A stretch of DNA of 64,000 nucleotides from Cordia subcordata (lineage: Eukaryota > Streptophyta > Magnoliopsida > Boraginales > Cordiaceae). Shown here in pieces: positions 61,023-64,000 of this stretch (positions within the stretch are counted from its first letter, which is position 1; every line of letters starts with the position of its first letter). The translations under genes were made by a program, and so were the position numbers. The stretch is from the NCBI GenBank assembly GCA_028554755.1, contig JAPTOF010000001.1:2492501-2556500 (forward strand), in the 5' to 3' direction. A model generated the notes under the pieces. That model saw nothing but the letters and a program-made list of their open reading frames with translations, had not been told where the DNA came from and ran no database searches.

Positions 61023-61246
61023 GGGCCTGTTTGGATTCACTTTTTTCAGGAAAAAGTATTTTTTTCCTGAAAGAGTTAATTAAATTTCTAATAACTATTT
61101 GATTTGGTTTCTAAAAAAGTTGAAACTCTAAAAAAAACTCAAACACAACTTTTTTTGGAAGCCAGAATTTTTAGCTTCTAAAAAAAAATTATTTTTCGAA
61201 AACTGTTAAAAATTTTTTTTTGAAAAAAGCTAATCCAAACGAGCCC
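61023..61246. mobile_element. Tourist-like MITE (224 bp), inverse orientation
   Basis: GGGCCTGTTTGGATTCAC at the left and ...GCTAATCCAAACGAGCCC at the right. The interior matches the 44.6 and 50.7 kb copies when read in reverse complement, so this copy is inserted the other way round. Target duplication not clear. Confidence 0.72.
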
Positions 61247-62932
61247 ATGACTACTTCAATAGTTTCTTGACTATGTTCGTTAAGAACCGAACTTGGTAAA
61301 GAGACATTAAAAAAATTTGTATCCTTCATAATATTATAACGCTATAGAAAAATTAATTATATAACCACTACTTAATTTGTAATGATCCACTATGTGGATA
61401 ATACGTCAAACCATTAATCACATGTGAGCACTAATTTCACGCATAATAGACGAATATGGCATTTGTGGAGCAATCCTACACCAGATGATTGGTCTTGAGA
61501 GTTCAATTACAACTCGAGCTCTAAGATGAATGGTGGCACATTAAGTTGTGGGTCTGTGCAAAAGTACCCGTTAATTTTTGGTAAAATGGACACTTCATTA
61601 CCGCCTTTAATTTCTTAATAAGGACTTATGCTACGCAATTATTTTCAGCATCATATCAATCATAATCAGATGACAAATTAACCTTATAGGCTACATCACA
61701 TAGTTGTGTCATGCTCATCTTTTTATATATCAATGTTCAAACTTAGACCTGACCAAAAGAAGAAACCAAGATAAACATGTTCAACCTAGACCTGAGATAA
61801 GTTACACCCGAAATTTTCTGTAAAAGATCAATCTTATTTATATAAATATATTAGTCAATCGTCAAGAGAGATTGAATTTAATTAAATAGTCTAAAATATC
61901 TAAATTTGTAGATATGTACACATATATATTGTATGGATAAGTAATATTAGACGGGATATTACATTACTTAAACTAAGCTACTTAATCTTGCTTAATTAAC
62001 AATCTAGCTAGGACGTGCAAGGATTTGTTATTTTGTATATGAGGTCATATGCAACATAATGTTAAATAATTAATGCTGAAGTGAAAAGCTCGTGCGAGAT
62101 CGTCAACTCTCAAGGTTTAATTAATATTATCGTAATCAAACTGATCGATGAGTAACGCGACCCTGCAGTTTCGTGTTGATTAAACTAACAACGTAAAAGT
62201 CTTCCCAACCATTTCTCAATAAATGCATGAGTTTACTATTCCACCGCGGAAAAGTGGCACCTCAGCCAGTTTCATATATTATTACTTTTATATTATTTTT
62301 TTATATGAAAGAAATTCAATTTAACCATCAATTAATAATCTCAAATACAATAACCAGATAAAGCAGGGCACATGACTTGCCAATAATCGATGTGACTCAT
62401 GACTATTATATTAGATAATTAGATAGGACACTCAACGAGACAATAACTGACGTGACTTAAAACTATTATAACAGATAAGATAAGACATTTAACCTGAAAG
62501 CAACCAACGGGATTTGGACCTATGTACGAGTGGTATTATCTCCACGCCTTTACTACCAATCCACCGGGCATCCGTGGTGGACTAGTGGCGTATAATATGA
62601 ATACGTGAAACTGTGCCCTTTTTTTGTTCATCACCTACGCGGTTCAATCTCGCCCTCCCGTAGCAAAACACATCAAACCTTCCCCCACCCTCCTTCTCCA
62701 CCCTCAAAACCCCGCACTTCAAGAATCTCCAAGAAGCCAGCGGTCTTTTCAACTTTAAAGGATTGTTGGTACCCATTAAGAAAGGGATTTCATAGACAAA
62801 AATTTATACGATCTTAATTGCAGATCTCGAAGGTCTATAAAGGACACTATATTTTAGCAATTTCTTCATCTTCTCTCGCTAGCTCTTTTTTCTTTGTGCA
62901 ACTAGAAAAGAAAAGAAAAGAAATATATAGCA
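61247..62932. other. Upstream region of the terminal small gene
   Basis: No gene seen to about 62600. From there GC rises and C-rich tracts (CCCCCACCCTCCTTCTCCACC) appear, typical of a promoter and leader. A TATA-like CTATAAAGG lies near 62834-62842, about 95 bases before the ATG at 62933. Confidence 0.45.
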
Positions 62933-63457
62933 ATGGAGAAGCCATTAATGGAGCAAAAGGAAAAGCAAGCAGCTGCTGAAAAGGGAAAGCATGGAGTATG
63001 GGATTGTGGAAGCTCACTCTACGATTCCTTCGAGCTGAAATCATTTGAGCGGCAGCTTGATTCAGCCATAGCTTCAAGAACACTATCAATGCCGCATTTA
63101 TCCGATCGTGGCGGCGCCGGAGCTCTAATTACAAGGCCACCTCAAGTACCTCAGAAGAAGCCGTCGTCGAAGATATCTCGTTCATTTCAGAAGCTTATTC
63201 GATCTGTGTTCAAGTCCTCCAAGCAGAATAATTATAACAATCCAATATGGTTTCGGATGCAAAATCATCACCACCAGTTTCAACAAGAAGATGGATATAA
63301 TAATAATTATGCGGTTTATGATGGGTCTTCAGGTGCGCTTACAACTATTCCAGAAGGTCCAGAAGTTGATGGTCTTTCCCCAGAAATCAGATCGTTGGTG
63401 ACAAGAACATCCTCGGAGAGATTCACGGCCACTTCTATCGGTATTTCATGCAATTGA
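62933..63457 (+). CDS. Small plant-specific protein with WDCGS motif (long form)
   Basis: Single exon, 174 aa. After a charged N-terminus (MEKPLMEQKEKQAAAEKGKH) comes VWDCGSSLYDSFELKSFERQ followed by LDSAIASRTLSMPHL, the conserved core of this family. A basic amphipathic stretch (SSKISRSFQKLIRSVFKSSK, about residues 77-96) follows, then an N/H/Q-rich region and a C-terminal half containing TIPEGPEVDGLSPEIRSLV. There is no signal peptide or membrane helix. It shares only the N-terminal core with the gene at 39309. The family is conserved in flowering plants as short proteins of unknown function; I do not assign one. Confidence 0.8.
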   Translation: MEKPLMEQKEKQAAAEKGKHGVWDCGSSLYDSFELKSFERQLDSAIASRTLSMPHLSDRGGAGALITRPPQVPQKKPSSKISRSFQKLIRSVFKSSKQNNYNNPIWFRMQNHHHQFQQEDGYNNNYAVYDGSSGALTTIPEGPEVDGLSPEIRSLVTRTSSERFTATSIGISCN

Positions 63458-63525
63458 TTCACCATGGCCAATCATATAATAATCATGATATAGTTTTGTC
63501 AATCCCGTAGGAATGATAATACCCG

Positions 63526-63560
<35 letters not shown>

Positions 63561-64000
63561 GTGTGTGTATGTTTGTATTAATGTTGTTTTTATATTTTCT
63601 TTGGCTTTGTACTCTAGGTTTTGGTACTTAATTCTATGGATAGTGTCATATATATATATATATACAATCAAGTCGAGGTTTAGTTGGAATTGGTCTATAT
63701 ATTGGAGTTTTCTCTTTTTTCTTGTTTAACATGACGGGAAACTCGTCTTAGCAAAATTACATTAGATTTTCTTTAAGATTATAAATTTTATGGTTTAGCA
63801 ATATGTCTTAACACATGTTTTACGTCAATCAAAAAAGAAATAATATTTGTGATTAAGTTGAGATAAATCCAAAGTTTAGACCTATATACTATGATTAATT
63901 ATCACTTATACCGCTCCATTTAGTTCTTGGGGAGTGGTCTAATAGAAATTTGTTTCCACCTTCTTGGAATATTTAAATATGTATTGGGTCACCAAAAATA
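63458..64000. other. 3' flank with (AT)n microsatellites
   Basis: Probable 3' UTR, then an (AT)n run at 63527-63560 followed by a short GT run, and a second (AT)n near 63649-63663. No gene up to the window end. Confidence 0.6.

Noticed and set aside
1..64000. tRNA, rRNA or organelle-derived sequence
   Set aside because: No cloverleaf with the conserved GGTTCAA-type T-arm, no rRNA motifs and no chloroplast or mitochondrial gene was recognised by eye; a dedicated scan (tRNAscan-SE, Infernal) could still find one.

Overview
The window is nuclear DNA from a flowering plant, almost certainly a eudicot. It is AT-rich, its genes are split by GT-AG introns, intergenic space is several kb and full of small DNA transposons, and every recognisable protein belongs to a plant family. 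The species cannot be fixed from the sequence. Gene models below were built by hand from splice signals, reading phase and remembered family sequences; all have consistent phase from ATG to stop.

Layout. 1-114 (-): possible 5' end of an unidentified gene. 2556-6892 (-): Crooked neck-like splicing factor, 7 coding exons, 700 aa. 7.2-11.4 kb: intergenic, with two MITEs and one inverted-repeat element. 12.8-15.8 kb and 21.1-28.1 kb (+): two tandem coiled-coil genes of the COP1-interactive protein 1 (CIP1) type, 588 and 2265 aa. They share a small first coding exon, a conserved C-terminal motif and a long intron in the 5' leader. The larger one carries about ten copies of a 130-residue (390-bp) repeat, some identical at DNA level over hundreds of bases. 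29.2-33.3 kb (-): mitochondrial adenine nucleotide carrier of the ADNT1 type, 8 exons, 356 aa. 33.5-39.2 kb: intergenic with MITE/MULE-like elements and a minisatellite. 39.3 kb (+): small single-exon protein with a WDCGS motif. 41.0-44.0 kb (+): TRICHOME BIREFRINGENCE-LIKE O-acetyltransferase, 3 exons, 426 aa. 45.1-47.2 kb (+): triple HMG-box protein, 7 exons, 500 aa. 47.7-51.9 kb: transposon graveyard (LINE RNase H fragment, a MULE with a 9-bp target duplication, nested Tourist MITEs). 52.1-57.4 kb (+): GABA/amino acid transporter, 7 exons, 456 aa. 58.3-59.6 kb: large inverted-repeat element able to fold into a hairpin with arms of roughly 500 bp. 62.9-63.5 kb (+): a second, distinct WDCGS small protein.

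The genes do not form a pathway. From memory, Crooked neck, a myosin-like coiled-coil gene, CIP1 and a GABA-type transporter are also neighbours on Arabidopsis chromosome 5 (around At5g41770-At5g41800), and ADNT1 and TBL26 lie close together at the top of chromosome 4. The window therefore looks like an ancestral gene block that was later broken up in Arabidopsis. I found no evidence of a novel multi-gene system. The most notable features are the recently expanded CIP1 repeat array, the long hairpin-forming element, and MITE insertion close to a splice site and a promoter.
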